64,000 nucleotides of DNA. It comes from Amoebidium appalachense. Lineage: Eukaryota > Ichthyosporea. The notes beneath the pieces were generated by a model that was given only the letters and a program-made list of their open reading frames with translations, did not search any database and was not told the DNA's origin. Both the position numbers and the translations under genes were made by a program. The DNA is taken from contig CAVNZM010000015.1 in assembly GCA_963693365.1 (NCBI GenBank), positions 2,852,001-2,916,000 on the forward strand, in the 5' to 3' direction. Positions 15,886 through 36,182 of the stretch are shown in pieces (within the stretch, counting starts at the first letter, position 1; the number at the start of each line of letters is the position of its first letter).

Positions 15886-18800
15886 AGAGGGGGGGAGAGG
15901 GGGAGAGAGGAAAGAAAAGAATAAGAGAAAAAAAAAAGAAAGAAAGAAAAAGGAAAAAAAAGCCACTTACCGACATGGAATCCCTAGACAGCTGATGTGA
16001 CATTGAGGGCCGGCCCGAAGGCAGAGTAGCGGGTGCCTTGACGAGATTCTTCAGCACGTCTGCCGTGTGTGTGTGTGTACGTGCACGCGGGTGTGTGTGT
16101 GGGTGTGCGTGCAGGGGTGTGTTCGTGTTCGCGTGCTTGCGTGTGTGTACGCGCACGTGCGGTTCAGGAAAACTCGTGAATATTTATCGAACGGGATATT
16201 ATCTAGCCATATCACGCCTCTGGCACACATCACAGCGCAAATGCCGAGAGAGAACATACAAAAAAGGAAGCGTTGATGCACGTGTGTGTGTTGTGTGTGT
16301 GTTCGTGCACAGGTAACGGGGCGCGATAAATGCAGTGGTTGGGGAACATCTCTATTGCTAAACAGTTCAAAAGCCAGTCACCTCTTCCCCCCCCCCCCCC
16401 CCCCACCACCACCACCACCACCACACACACCCCACACACACGCACGCACGCACACACGCACACACACACACACCAGAAATTCGCACCGGCACGTACACAC
16501 ACACAGGAGCACACACACACACACACACGAACACATGCACACCTGACGCCAGGGCCCCGATAAAAACGTAGCGTTTGGACAAGACACAATCGCACAGACA
16601 CACGCACACATGCATATACACCCGTACATTATATCTAGTAAAAAAAGTGTTGCAAAAAGAGGGAAAGCGCCGGGGGGGGGGGGGGGGGGGGTTTGAATGA
16701 GTCATAAAGTACGAAGTACACAAGAACAACGGATAACACGACGCAGAATGCAAACCATACATAAAGAGTATGCATAATAAGCAGAGCCCATCCTCAGGGG
16801 GGAGGGGGGGGGGGGTTTTGAATGCGTCAAAAAGTACGAAGTACACAAGAACAAACGGATAACACGATGCAGAATGCAAGCCATACATAAAGAGTATGCA
16901 TAATAAGCAGAGCCCATCCTCAGGGGGGGCCCACGTCATCCACAGTACCCGAGTTTCGACCTATTCCCCTCGTTAACGAAACCCAACTCAGATACTGTTT
17001 CACTTGAACATGAGTAGGTCACCCGTCTTGATCAGAGACGAGCAGGGTTGCTTATGCAGGCAAGGGCAGTGGGAAAGGCCGGGGGTTAAAGTTGCAGCAG
17101 TAAGCAGAAGCAAGAAAAATATAGATAGGAACTCAGGAGACGGGGCTTCTAGGAAGCTCCCCCGTCGATACCTAAGTCGATACTTCCCTGGCTAACATAC
17201 TACACCAGCTGAAAAGAATTAAGTCCCGAAGGCCACAGAATTCGTAATCAGAGGGGAAAATATGAGATTTGACCCACGCCGCAGGGTAGTAACACGCTTA
17301 CTAGGGCGGAACTTTATCGTCTTCGAACGGAAAGCTATGCCCCCGGATGTCAGCCGGAAATATGGTATCACCCATTGCTTTGGGCTTGAAAAAAGCCAAA
17401 CCGATAGTCCGAGTTATGTTACGGAGGGGGGGGGGGGGGGGGGGGGGGGGCACGTCATCCACAGTAGCCGAGCTTCGACCCATTCACCTCGTTAACGAAA
17501 CCCAACTCAGATAATGTTTCACTTGAACATGAAGATGGGGGGGGGGGGGGGGGGGGGGGGGGGGGGCGGTGTTAGAACACATTTCTGAGCGGGAAGTACA
17601 CATTCACGACGAACAAAACAGTGCAGATTGCAGAACAAACAAAGGGTATTGAGCGGAGGGGGTAAGCAATAGAGGGTAGAGAGGAGACACCAAAACACAA
17701 ACCATAAAACATCACCCCCCCCCCCCCCCAAAAAAAAAACCCTGATATCAAGACCGCAGGGGGGGGGGGGGGGGGGGGGAGTGCAAGCAGGAGACACTTG
17801 AACCCTCCATCACGGGGGTTTCTATGCCTCCATAAGGAAGGGGGAGAGGGGGGGGGGGGGGGGGGAATGCACACCCTGTACATCGAGCTGTGAGTCATAG
17901 TCCAGAAAGCCATAGCCCTTCGTCGACACAATGACACCGTTAAGGTTCTTCTTGGTGGGGAGACGGACACGCACGTTCTTAATCGCAGCAGAGTTGGTCT
18001 GGAAAGAAACAAATATGGAATGGCATGAGAACAACAACATTAAACGCAACATTTTTTTTTTGGGGGGGGGGGAGGGCGGGTGGGTGCGTGCGAGAGCAAA
18101 GTTGCTGCAAACGAAAGAAAATAAGATTGTTTCAAACAATGCATAGCGGCAAGGAATATATAAGTCTCTCTCTTACTCTCTCTCTCTCTCCCCCCCCCCC
18201 CCCCTCCCCCTCCCTCCCTGTCCCCTTCTCTCTCTCTCTATCTCTCTATGTGTGTGTTGATCACAGCATTGGATGTGCCAAGGAGTTGCAACTAAGACAC
18301 ACGCTCTACACTCACCAATAAGATAAAGCGACAGTTTATGTGTGCTTGTGTTTTCGGTGGGAGGGGGAGGGGGGGGGGGGGGGGGGGAAACAGGCGATGT
18401 ATGCATTAGATGGTTGGGATTATGGAGAAGACACCAAGGGACAACCTGGAGGAGGTGTGTGCGTGTGTGTGTATGTGTGTGTGTGCATGCACGCACACAT
18501 AATACTCTCTCCCTCTCCTCCCCGTCCTTCACAAGCACCCTACCTCGCCCTTTGTAAGAGTCTCTGTCTCCCATCAACTTTTCCATAAAACCACTTCCCA
18601 ACCCCCCTCCCCCCCCAAAAAAGGTTTCCCTCTTCCTCTTTCCCCCCCTCCTCTTCCCGATACCTCATAGACCCTCTCACCCCCTTTAAGTTCTTCCTCG
18701 CCCACCCTCCCCCCCCCCCCCCCCTATCCCCCACGAAACCCCCTTATCACGAATGTTTTTTACACCTGTAGGTGCATGCATGAACGTATGCATGAACGTG

Positions 18801-18898
18801 AGGGTATTCCTGGGGATGTAACTCCTGTCTGCACCGAGGAACATGGGCGATCATGAAGGGGGGGGGGGGGGGGGGGGGGGAGGGGTATGTCTGCAGAC

Positions 18899-18949
<51 letters not shown>

Positions 18950-20232
18950 TTTGTGCACTTGTGTATGAACTGTGCGGTGGGCGTAAATGCAAATGCATCA
19001 GCATGTGCCAGGGTGGTCAAATGTGTTGTACGTGTGTGCGTGTAATCCTGTGTGCCCGTGCGCATGGAATGTATGTGCGTGTGCCACTGTGCTGTGTGAG
19101 CCCGTGAGCGCCTATGGTGCGCGTGTCTGTGTGTCGTGTGTGCTCGGGTGTGTATCTGCCCATGAGCACGTGTGTCCGTGTGCACGTGTCCGCGTATACG
19201 TGTGTGTGTCTGCATGCGTGTGTGCCCGTCTGTGTGTTTCACATGTGTGTGTATGTACGTGTACACCCACCCTCTGGAATTCGTCAGCAAGTGTCTGCAA
19301 CTGCGCAATCTCGAGCTCCTTTGGGAAGTAGCGGATAAACATGTTGCTGGCAAAACGGGCACCAGCAACGCCCACCGCTGCTTGGACCTTACGGCCAAGC
19401 TGCAGAGAGAAAAAATGTGAGGAAAAAGGGAGAGAAAAAAAGTTTAGAAACGAGAAATGTAGGCTTGTACAGCTGAGATAGGTTGAAGTGGGGAGGGCGA
19501 GGGGGAGGAGGGGGAGGGAGAGAAGTTGGGGGGCAAGGAGGAGGGGAGGGGTGAGGGGGTTGCAGGTATCCGTGCCTTCAAGTACACGTGTGTGTGTCTG
19601 TGTGCCTGTATGTCTGTCTGTCTGTCCGTGTGTGTGTGTGTGTGTGTGGGCCTGTGCCTGTGCCTGTGCCTGTGTGTGTGTGTGTGTGTGTGTGACAGAA
19701 GCCTGTGTCTCTGGTAGTAATCCACATCAGCAGTGGTGAAGAAGGGCGCCACCATACCTTGCCGACGCACTTTAAATGAGAAACCAAGTGTGCACGCGCT
19801 TGTGTGTTGTGTAAAGGGGGGCGAAGAAGGGGGGGGGGAGGGGGGGGGGGGGGGGGGGGGGGCTCAGTGCAAACCATGTTGTAAGGTTAGACAAATAAAG
19901 CAGCTGTCAGCAAGAGCAGTAAAGGCAGAGAGGTAGTTCACAAGAAGTAAACACGTTGCTTTTGCTCCACAACACACGTGGACCCAACTTTGCTAACCGT
20001 GCGTGTGGATGTTTTTGTGCGTGTGCGTGCGCCCGTATCTGCATGTCCTGATGTGTTTGTGCGTGTGAGTGTAAGTGTGTGCACGTTCATCGTACGCCTG
20101 CGGTATATGTGCACCATGTGTGAGTCGCTAGAGCAAGGAAGAGGGGGTGAACAGGATGGGGAGGGGTGGGGGGGGTGGTAGAGGGGGGGGGGAGAAGGAG
20201 AGGGAGGGGGAGAGGAAAGGGTAGGTGGGTGC

Positions 20233-20275
<43 letters not shown>

Positions 20276-20431
20276 CGAAGGGGGGGGGAAGAGGGGGGAA
20301 GGGGGGAGAGAAAGAGATCCGCACGGGTCCCTTTCGAAAAAGTCGTGTTTTCTTCAAAAGGAAGTAGAAAATAGACTTACCAGGGCTGAAGACGGTGCCG
20401 CCACCAGAGAGCGCATGCCAAAAGACGCCAT
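11689..20431 (-). CDS. tandem-RRM RNA-binding protein, 8 exons
   Basis: Exons, in order: 20381-20431, 19758-19769 (12-nt microexon, weakest), 19271-19399, 17875-17998, 15971-16059, 15042-15113, 12561-12723, 11689-11786. They join in phase to 245 residues, with GT donors and AG acceptors throughout. RRM1 runs from NMFIRYFPKE (about residues 40-49, RNP2-like) to KGYGFLDY (91-98, RNP1), then DVLKNLVK (helix 2). RRM2 runs from SIYLTP (about 135) to LGYVIAEF (180-187, RNP1-like) and a DAARAAEKAL helix. The tail is Arg/Gln/Asn-rich (GERRQQPRDNRRPRSPKQ), as in many RNA-binding proteins. The N-terminus (MASFGMRSLVAAPSSAL) could be an organelle leader. The exact RNA target is unknown. Introns hold copies of the poly(G)-linked dispersed repeat and a 73-bp minisatellite. 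No clear AATAAA follows the stop. Confidence 0.75.
12876..13012 (+). repeat. diverged copy of the poly(G)-linked dispersed repeat
   Basis: This copy begins right after a poly(G) run with tagaatgtgttatagagg and keeps recognisable landmarks of the family: aaagtacacattc, agagtatgcat, gcagagc.catcctcaggg. It ends at a further poly(G) run at about 13012-13061. It lies in the sixth intron of the RRM gene. Confidence 0.6.
13119..13245 (+). repeat. second short dispersed repeat family (copy)
   Basis: The sequence gcaggcagaagacacttga, then cagagcccaccatcagg and tatgcctccacaaaagcatgg, recurs in diverged form at 17779-17840 and 14885-14962. The following gttcccaacccatactt block recurs at 42246-42275. 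The family is separate from the 607-bp element but also sits next to poly(G) runs. Confidence 0.5.
13790..14890. repeat. 73-bp minisatellite, about 15 copies
   Basis: The repeat landmark tacaagggatgga recurs every 73 bases (for example, ends at 13860, 13933, 14006) up to 14880; one late copy is 2 bases shorter. Each unit contains gattgcttcatgaagtgcga. Variants form blocks: cccatttg in early copies and cccatctg in later ones, with catgtaag alternating with catggaag. This indicates expansion by unequal exchange. The array is wholly inside intron 6 of the minus-strand RRM gene. The last copy merges into a short-repeat copy at 14885. One frame on the minus strand is open across part of the array but is not considered coding. 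Confidence 0.95.
15548..15820 (+). repeat. poly(G)-linked dispersed repeat, truncated copy A
   Basis: It starts after G-rich sequence with tttaaatgcgtcataaag and follows the full-length copies through the cgttaacgaaacccaact and gtcttgatcagagacgag landmarks to gccgggggttaaagtt. There it switches to unrelated G/GA-rich sequence. It is located in intron 5 of the RRM gene. Confidence 0.85.
16690..16802 (+). repeat. poly(G)-linked dispersed repeat, 5'-only copy B1
   Basis: A fragment of about 113 bases, from tttgaatgagtcataaag to catcctcagggggg, directly after a poly(G) run. A second poly(G) run and a full-length copy follow immediately, so two insertions or a tandem duplication are stacked here in intron 4 of the RRM gene. 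Confidence 0.85.
16817..17423 (+). repeat. poly(G)-linked dispersed repeat, full-length copy B2
   Basis: 607 bases from tttgaatgcgtcaaaaag to cgagttatgttacg. It is the same length as, and almost identical to, the copy at 38882-39488; one difference noted is ggccacag here against ggccgcag there. It is preceded by poly(G), and another poly(G) run starts right after its end. There are short open frames inside (for example 63 codons from 17004) but no transposase or reverse transcriptase motif. I treat it as a non-autonomous element. Confidence 0.9.
17450..17532 (+). repeat. poly(G)-linked dispersed repeat, internal fragment C
   Basis: About 80 bases matching the middle of the element (cacgtcatccacagtagccg to gtttcacttgaacatga), bounded by poly(G) on both sides. 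A further diverged fragment after the next poly(G) run at about 17567-17650 retains ggaagtacacattcacgacg. Confidence 0.8.
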
Positions 20432-22066
20432 CTTCAACTTCAAAGAAAAAATATGAAAACCTAAAAACCCGTTCTGTCTTCCGAACATGCATACGCGTGC
20501 ATGTCTACGTGAGCCCACCGGGACATGTGCTTTTTCAGCGCTGGCGCTACCGCTTTGACAAATCAGCAATCCAAAATAAAACGTATGAACAATTAGACAT
20601 GGGGTTTGTAGATTCTTTTTAGTACTTTTAAGGGGCTCTTTAGATTCGGAAATTGTGCAAAACGTTTGGTAACCCATAAAGAGCAAAGTGGCTCATCATG
20701 GCCACGTGCACCGTGACAGCCAGGGCTTGGCTTTTGCCGCAGCGTCAGCTCGGAATCATCGTTGCGTGGGAGCTTCATGAAGGCCAGAATCCGGACGCTC
20801 AGATGTCTGGGGACCACTGGTGTATGAAAATACATGTTGGACACATCACACTAATATACTTGTGTACATCATAAAGAGGTCAATAGTATCAGTGTACGTG
20901 TGCATGAACGTACCCATGCGTTGACATTTGAGTGTTCTGTAACGTGCAGCGAGAAAGTACAGCCAACGCGTGGCCGATGATCATGAATAGTTAATTGTAG
21001 CTGGACTCTCACCTTTTATGCTTATTAGGCCAGCTAGGTTTGTGTGATGCCTGCGTGTCTCTCCTGGATCTCTGTTTATTGTATATGTATGAGAGAGTGT
21101 ATGTGTGTGTTTGTATGCGTGCATGCGAGCCAAGCACACGCGTTTGCGTGCAGTGTAGAGTGTGAGGGTGTGGTTGGGTGCAGCTGTGTGTGAGTGCACG
21201 TCATGTGAGTGGTACGTACTAACTTACTAATGTACTAATGTGAGCATGTTTGCCAGGGTATACGTACGCGCGCGCGTGTGTGATCATGACACCACACGTG
21301 TGGGGTGTGCATGCTGGCGTGTGCACGTCTGTACACATGCCGGCATCACTCATGCGTGTGTGTGTTTGCCTCGGGTGCCAGACATAGGCTGCTAGATTTC
21401 AAGCTTGCGGAGTAACAGGGGTTGAGGGAGCTCTTGCCGTTGAGTGACGAGCCGGGGCATCGTGGAGAAGGAGGGGGAGGGGGTAAGGGGGTTGGGTGGG
21501 GGGGCAGGGGGGGGAGAAAACCACATGTAATTAGGAGTGAGTGAGAGCGAGTAAGCAGGAAGTAGTCCTCCTCTATCGGGGGCACGGTTACTGTCCACCG
21601 TAGCTCTGCGAGGTGCTCATGAACCCCGTGGAATAGGAGGGTGGGGGCTGGGGGGAGGGGGGGGGGGGAGAGAGAGAGAGAGGTGAGAGAGGAAAAGGGG
21701 CCGGGTGGAGGGGAGGAGGAGGGGTTGGGGAGGGGGGGAAGGGGTCGCGGTGGAGGGGAGCGGTAGGTGCCACGGTAGCCCGACGCGTATACGTGCGTCA
21801 TTTTATTTTTTTCAGGCAGATAGGTATCATAAGTATGTGGCGTGGAGTGAATGTAATAACGGCTGACGGTCAAATCATATGAGCCTCAGGGTGCAAAGTG
21901 CTATGCATAGTATTCTAGCTCCCTTTCCCAACCTTCATCAGGGACCGAGTTCCCCCTCCCCATCAGCAGGCTAGCGCTGCTGGAGCCTTTGATCTAAGGG
22001 TGCCTTCCCCCCCCCCCCCCCCCCCCCCGTGTGACTCCCGGGGCCCTCCACCAGGACTCTCCCCCT

Positions 22067-22099
<33 letters not shown>

Positions 22100-22610
22100 C
22101 ACTCCTGGCTCCTCAACCACCCTCTCCCTCCGCCACCCCCCCCCTCCTCCCCCCGTTCCCATTCCCACAGTCGCCGACTCTGAGAGAAAACAACATCAGA
22201 TCTATATATTATAACCAGCTCAGTTTTGGTTATGAGTAAGTCTCCTCCTTACCAACATGAGAGCTGAAAGAGTATGAGTCTGAAAGAGGCTTTCCCGCCA
22301 AAATAGCGTACAGCCAATCAAAATATGGATAGTGTCGTGAGCCAAAGAGTGACAAAACTAAAGCGTGATCTTGAGCGCTGCAGGTTTTTAATGTCGGATT
22401 AGTGCATTTAAATCTGAAATAGTAATCAATCGACCACTAATATTTGATCTTCGCTTTTACTTTTAGTTTTCATTTTCCGGCCCTGAGCCTAATAAAAGTG
22501 ACATGGGAGGCTTTCGGAACGGTGAAGGTCCCCTAATAGCTCGAGAAGCGGACAAGAACATTATTTTTTATTTTTTTATTAGCTGTTGAATTTTCGTACA
22601 GGCACAGAAA
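20432..22610. promoter_or_regulatory. intergenic region between divergent RRM and SWIM-RING genes
   Basis: This 2.2-kb stretch separates two head-to-head genes and should contain both promoters. A CCAAT box (cagccaatcaaaat) lies at about 22312, 300 bases before the SWIM-RING ATG. G/C-rich low-complexity blocks fill 21460-21750 and 22005-22150, with GT-rich sequence around 21080-21380. No exon was accepted. A minus-strand open frame at 20593-20844 is protein-like but has no supporting splice sites or family match. Confidence 0.45.
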
Positions 22611-30330
<7,720 letters not shown>

Positions 30331-30616
30331 CTGGAAATTAAAGGTTTGGTCTATCGATTTTTCGGGATACTATCTAGGTTAAGTATTTTGCTAAGTGGTG
30401 TGGTAGAGCTCGGCAACGTATGTGATGGCGACATTTAAGTGATATTGGCAGGGTTTGTCTATTGAAATTTCGGGATACTACTGTGACGACTTATATTACC
30501 CAGTTGTAGTCTATCTACTCTTCCGGATATCTGGTTGTCGTATTTTGCCGAGTAGAAGAGCAAGGAAGCGGGAGAGGCCAACCGCTGCTTCCCCCCCCCC
30601 CCCCCCCCCCCCCCCC

Positions 30617-31080
30617 GGCGTGGGTCAAATCTCATATCTTCCCCTCTGATTGCGAATACTGCGGCCTTCGGGACTTAATTTTTTTCAGCTGGTGTAGCAT
30701 GTTAGCCAGGGAAGCATCGACTTAGGTAGCGACGGGGGGAGCTTCCTAGAAGCCCCGTCTCCTGAGTTCCTATCTATATTTTTCTTGCTTCTGCTTACTG
30801 CTGCAACTTTAACCCCCGGCCTTTCCCACTGCCCTTGCCTGCATAAGCAACCCTGCTCGTCTCTGATCAAGACGGGTGACCTACCCATGTTCAAGTGAAA
30901 CAGTATCTGAGTTGGGTTTCGTTAACGAGGTGAATAGGTCGAAACTCGGGTCCTGTGGATGACGTGGGACCCCCCTGAGGATGGGCTCTGCTTATTATGC
31001 ATACTCTTTATGTATGGCTTGCATTCTGCAACGTGTTATCCGTTTGTTCTTGTGTACTTCGTACTTTTTGACACATTCAA
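30617..31080 (-). repeat. poly(G)-linked dispersed repeat, copy D (inverted)
   Basis: Read on the minus strand, this copy runs from ttgaatgtgtcaaaaagtac to gagatttgacccacgcc and is truncated about 140 bases before the full-length end. Poly(C) on the plus strand flanks both ends (about 30592-30616 and 31081-31104), so in element orientation poly(G) abuts each end. It lies between the SWIM-RING and pyrophosphatase genes. Confidence 0.9.
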
Positions 31081-31485
31081 CCCCCCCCCCCCCCCCCCCC
31101 CCCCTTCTCCTTTCCTCTCTCGCGTGTCTTTTTTTTTTTTTCCTTCTTCATTTCTTCCTTTCTTCCTTCCTTCCTTTAGTTTTGGTACTTGTGGCGGGGG
31201 AGGTTTTGTTTGTTCATGTGTGTGTGGACAACTATTTGGTTAGGTTTCCCCACCCCTTCTCGTGTCCAAAGGATCTGAAGCGCTAGCTGTATGACAGTAC
31301 TAGTGAGTACGTGTGCCCCTCTGAGCTCCATGGGAGCGCTTGTGCGTCAATTGAATTGTTGATTCTTAACGGTGAGGGAGTGAGCATATTGGCATGTACA
31401 GTAATACGCACTATTACTATAATTATGGTGAGTGAGACGCTGATAAAGTATTGGGGCTACCGAGGCATCTTTATTCAGGGTTGTG

Positions 31486-31528
<43 letters not shown>

Positions 31529-31533
31529 CCTAG

Positions 31534-31618
31534 AGTATTAGTAAGAATGTTGGAACGTACGCGGTGTTGTACAATATGCTTTGGACGGGTTTTGATTGTG
31601 AGACGATACCCTGGCATG
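31534..31618 (+). CDS. orphan exon-like block
   Basis: A long poly(T) tract ends in ctcctag, followed by an open 85-base block (NVGTYAVLYNMLWTGFDCET is part of it) ending in CATG with a gtgcgt donor. Codon use looks protein-like, but no in-phase partner exon was found. The ATG-led block at 31425-31480 cannot be joined without a stop. It may be an exon remnant. Confidence 0.2.
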
Positions 31619-31619
31619 G

Positions 31620-31751
31620 TGCGTGCGTGCGTGCGTGCGTGCGTGCGTGTGTGCAGTGTGTGCACTGTGTGCCATATTGTGCATTGCACGTGTGGCACGC
31701 GCCAGTGTCCTGTGTGTGTTTGTGTGTGTGTGTATGTGCGCGCGTTTTTGC

Positions 31752-31789
<38 letters not shown>

Positions 31790-32170
31790 TGTGCATAACT
31801 GTGTGCATCATATGCGTGTGTTGGAGCTCGGAGTCCTTGTGTACTTAGATGTGTTCACATGCGGTCTTCGTGTAAACACGTGTCACGGTACGTGTGAGTT
31901 CGAACTCTCTATGATCTGCAATTGTGCGGGGTGTGCGTATGTGTGTGGCCCACATGTATAGACCTGGGCGTGGTTGCTTGAGTGCTGTGCTGTGGCGTGT
32001 GCGTGGATGGTTGGTGGGATGTAATGGGTGGGTGCGTGCGTGCGTGGTGGTGTGTGTATGCGTGTGTGTGTGTGTGTGTGTGTGTTGGGGGAGGGGGGGG
32101 GGGGGGGGGGGGGGGCAACAGTATAGGGAGATATAACCAAATCTAGGAAGCCAAAAACTACCTGCCATAT
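31620..32170. repeat. GT-rich intergenic stretch
   Basis: (GTGC)n at 31620-31650, (GT)n at 31756-31790 and 32053-32083, and poly(G) at about 32089-32115. No exon was found in it. Confidence 0.6.
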
Positions 32171-32907
32171 ATGGTTAAGCGCACCTCACCTTAACCAATA
32201 GGAATCCGGTTTACGTTTCGTCGTTTCCGATTGGCTGAAACAAAACAATCCTCCTGGGCGAGTCTGCGGCGTGGCAGCTTTGAAAAGCACCGTCACCTTT
32301 TTCTTTCTCTGTGTTCTCTCGTTTCCCTGGAAAAGCATCACTAAACATCTAAAAGGTACGCAAGCCTTCAAGAATGAAGATTATCTCGTTCAGTGGTCAG
32401 TAGCTGTATAAAGCATTATCAGGGGCGATGGATTAGCTGCCAGCGACGTGTAGGCGCAGAGGAGGGGCTTGCACGATGCTGAAAGCCCGAGAGGCTAGGA
32501 AGGGGACGTGTTAGATGGAGGGTTGGGAAACAAGCCGAGTAAATGAGTGTTGATCAGAGATGACGAAAGTAGAGGAGAGCAAGCATGGAAGGCTTCGAAA
32601 AGCAGAGAACGGAAGAAAGTTTGGGAATTTTTAAGGGGAGCTAAGGGGAGCTGGCATGGCCATCGCTTCTGACTAGTAAACACACTTCTCCAAGCACGTT
32701 CCTGTCCAAGATGGCCCAGAGTTTTCTTATGTGGCAAATTTACATGCCAAAATATAGGAAGTTTAGCAAAGCAAGTGCAAATGTGATCAGGTAATACCAA
32801 GAGATTGTGGGAAGTTCATGAGTCAGTTATGTGGCCACACCGGAAAAACTCTGTCCTTGTCTCAGTAGGTTTGTGCGTTCATGGGGTCATAACGGGTGTC
32901 TGTGCAG
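32171..32907 (+). promoter_or_regulatory. upstream region of the pyrophosphatase gene
   Basis: CCAAT-type boxes (accaata at 32193 and gattggctg at 32230) lie about 700 bases before the start codon. Between them and the ATG the DNA is free of microsatellites. A splice donor and a 5' UTR intron are possible here, because tgtgcag directly precedes the ATG at 32908. No TATA box stands out. Confidence 0.4.
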
Positions 32908-33786
32908 ATGGCGGCTGTTCGTGTGCTTCTCCAGCGCTTCCCCGCTGTCAGCCGCGTGGCTGCAACCCCGCTCGTGGGTGCTGCCGTCGTGGCTCCTAGC
33001 CTGCTCAAGGTGGGTGGGTTTGTTTCTTGGGGGGGCGGGGGGGGGGGAGGTTACCGGCTAAGTGAGGTGTGTGTGTGCAGGTGTGTATGTTCTGCGTGTG
33101 TCCTGTTCTGTTGTGTGTGTGCGTGAGTGGGTGAGTGAGTTGGTGGGGGGTCGAGGGTGGAAGGGATGCGGGAAGTGGGGGGGGGGGGGGGAGGGGGGGG
33201 GGGGGGGAGTGAGTGGTTTGGGGAAGGGGGGTGGTCTTACGTTTCCACTTGTGGTTGCAAGTGCAATAAAGCATAGCACTGAGAATAGCAGGATATCACG
33301 GCATAGGTGGGCAAACTTGCACTCACCTTACCGATTCTAGAACATCTACCCTACCACAAATGGCTATGACACGCAAATGCTGTCAAGCAGACCGTCCTTT
33401 CACCCCAGTTTCCCTTTCTCGACCACCAACACCTATCTCTTTCTCTCCTTCTCCACTTCTCCCCATCTCATGTTCTGTAATCATTTCAATTGTTCGTCCC
33501 ACTCCATAATCTTTCATGCCCGTTCTGTCAGACGAATTCCATATTTCCTTCTGACCTGTAACATTTACACACAGAGGGCTTTTGCTACAGCTGGTGGCGA
33601 GTTCGTAAGTGCACCCCCCTCCAACACCCTTCCCCCCCTCCCCCACACCCCCTCCCTTTGCCCTGCTCGTAACAGATGCTAGGGGGAAGGAGGGGGGAGG
33701 AAGCTCTGTATATGGGGGAGAGGAAAAGGGAGGGATTCTGAGAGAAATAGGATGCGAGGGTGGATGGGTAGGTGATCCTGATGAGG

Positions 33787-33818
<32 letters not shown>

Positions 33819-34977
33819 CCAGGCGGGGATGGAGGGGAAGATGGGGGATACGGGAGCGTTTGGGTTGGAGGAGACACGAGGAGAGGGGAATGAAAAGAAT
33901 TGCAGTGGTTTGGGAAGCCGTCATGTTTGGACTCTGTGTTTTGTATGAGTGTGAGCTTTCTTTGTAGAACGATATTCTCTGTTAATTCTGCCTATGTATA
34001 TGGGCCTGCTTTCTTATTCCCCCTCCTTTGTTGCGCCTGAGAGTGCTCCAACCTCCTTTTGCTTAAAAACTTTCCACCAACCTCTCCCTCGCCGTCTCTG
34101 TTCACCAATGCATCCCCCCCATTCCCCCCCTAATACCCGTCCCCCCCCCCCCCCCCCCCCCCCCAATGCACACACACACACACGTGTCCCGTCTCCTCCT
34201 CCCTTGTCAATCATCCCCCCCCCCCCCCCCCTCCCTCCTGTCACCACCACCAAAACATAAACATATACATCCCCTCCCCGCTCCCATGACACCTTCTACA
34301 TCCCCCTTGAGCCCCCGGCACAACACACACACACACACACTATTCTAACGTATGGATATTGCATGCAGACCATCCGTGAGGCAGGGACACCCAACACGGA
34401 TTCGTGGCGTCTTTACTTCCAGAAGGGGGGCAAGGATGTGTCCATCTGGCACGATGTGCCCCTCTCCTCCAAGCCCGGCACATTCAACATGATCACTGAG
34501 ATCCCCCGTGGGTACGTCTCTCCTCCCTCTTTCTCTCTGTGTGTATTTCTTCCTCTGTCTCATTCTTTAACTGTCTCTCTCTTTCCGTCTCTCTCTCCCC
34601 TCCCCTCCCCTCCCCCCCCCTCCTCCCCCCTCTCTCCCTCCCCCTGCTCTCTCTTGCCCCTCCCCCTCTTTGTCATCATGTGTGTATATATGCATCTCTC
34701 TTTGTCTCTTCTTTTATTTCTCCATCTTATTTTAATCTTTCTCTTTTGCCTCTCTCTCTCCCTCCCCCTCCCCCCCCCCCCCCTTTCTTTCCCCTTTCTT
34801 TCCCCTCCGTCTCTTTCTTTCTCTTTTTCTCTCCCTTTTTCCCTTTCTCCCTTCCCTTCCTCACCCCCACCGTGGATTCTCAATAGTTTCTACTGTATGC
34901 ACCTAGGACCGGCTCTGCTTTGTATCTCTGGTGTTTGTGTGTTTGAATGTCATATTCAAGACTGAACTCAGTCACTC

Positions 34978-35012
<35 letters not shown>

Positions 35013-36143
35013 CCCTCCTGGCCCCTCTCTCTCTCTTCCATTTCGCCGAGCTCTTCACAAGTCGTTTCTCAATTTTGCACGCACCACACTCCTTTCTTTA
35101 GCACACAACACACACTTATAACACATCTCCCTAACGATTTATTGCTGGGAAGTCACACAAGTATATTACTAGGAGCAGCTAGAGATTACATTGACATCTG
35201 TGCATATACGATCCTGTAGATATTCATACACCGTAATTTTCGTACAACGGTGTCAGAACCAGATGTGTGATTGTCGGTTCTGACCGGATGTAGGGCAGCC
35301 GGACTACATGCACACCTCGGAGCACCCCAATGTGGTATACAATCCTGAAGATATCCATACATACTAAGCTTTCCAAAAAAATAAACGGTGTCCGAACCAT
35401 ATATGGTGTGTGATGGGTAGTTCTGATTGGTTGATGGGGGCATGCAGGACGGATGCCAAGATGGAGATTGCCACGAAGGAGCCCAACCACCCCATTAAGC
35501 AGGACATCAAGAAGGGCAAGCTGAGGTGTGTGTGTGTTCGGTGTGTAGGTTTGGGTGGGTGTGCGTGCGTGCGTGCGTGTGTGTGTGTTCGGTGTGTGGG
35601 TGTGTGTGTTGAAGGGGGGGGGGAGTGAGGAGGGAGCAAGCGCTGTTGAGGGGGAGGGGAGAATGAAATATGTGGGTAACGTATCAAGAGATGGGGGGGG
35701 GGGGGGGGGGGGGAAGAGTGTGTGTGTATGCTGAGATACAGACCCGGAGGATGAAGAAAGAGGTGGTGGGGAGGGGGGATTAGTTTGGTGAGCAGCAGAG
35801 TTCCCGGTAGTGGGCTTAAAGGAGTCACGGGTGAGCATGGTGCTCACCATTAGCCCTCATCCCCCTCACCCACCCACCCCCCTCACACACACACACACAT
35901 GTAGGTTCCTGACCCATGGTAAGGTGCTGCACAACTACGGTGCACTGCCGCAGACGTGGGAGGACCCCAACACCCTCACTAATGACGTGGACAACCTGCC
36001 GGGTATGTGTGTGTCTACGTGTCTTCGTGTGTGTGCATACGTGTGTCTTCCCTTACCTTCTCGCACACATACACTTGCTTGGCAATGGTGTATCCCCTCA
36101 CATACACACACACACATACACACACACATACACACACACACAC

Positions 36144-36182
<39 letters not shown>

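Noticed and set aside
17004-17195. Small gene inside the 607-bp repeat (63 codons, also at 39069)
   Set aside because: It is present only because the repeat is duplicated. There are no conserved motifs, and the frame is lost in truncated or diverged copies.
19578-19770. Longer RRM exon 2 reading RRQGMVAPFFTTADVDYYQR
   Set aside because: The frame looks coding, but its phase matches neither exon 1 nor exon 3 and it would run into CA repeats. The 12-nt microexon, or skipping it, keeps the frame. It remains a weak alternative.
20593-20844. Minus-strand frame of 83 codons upstream of the RRM gene
   Set aside because: No splice signals or family resemblance, and no in-phase link to the RRM start at 20431.
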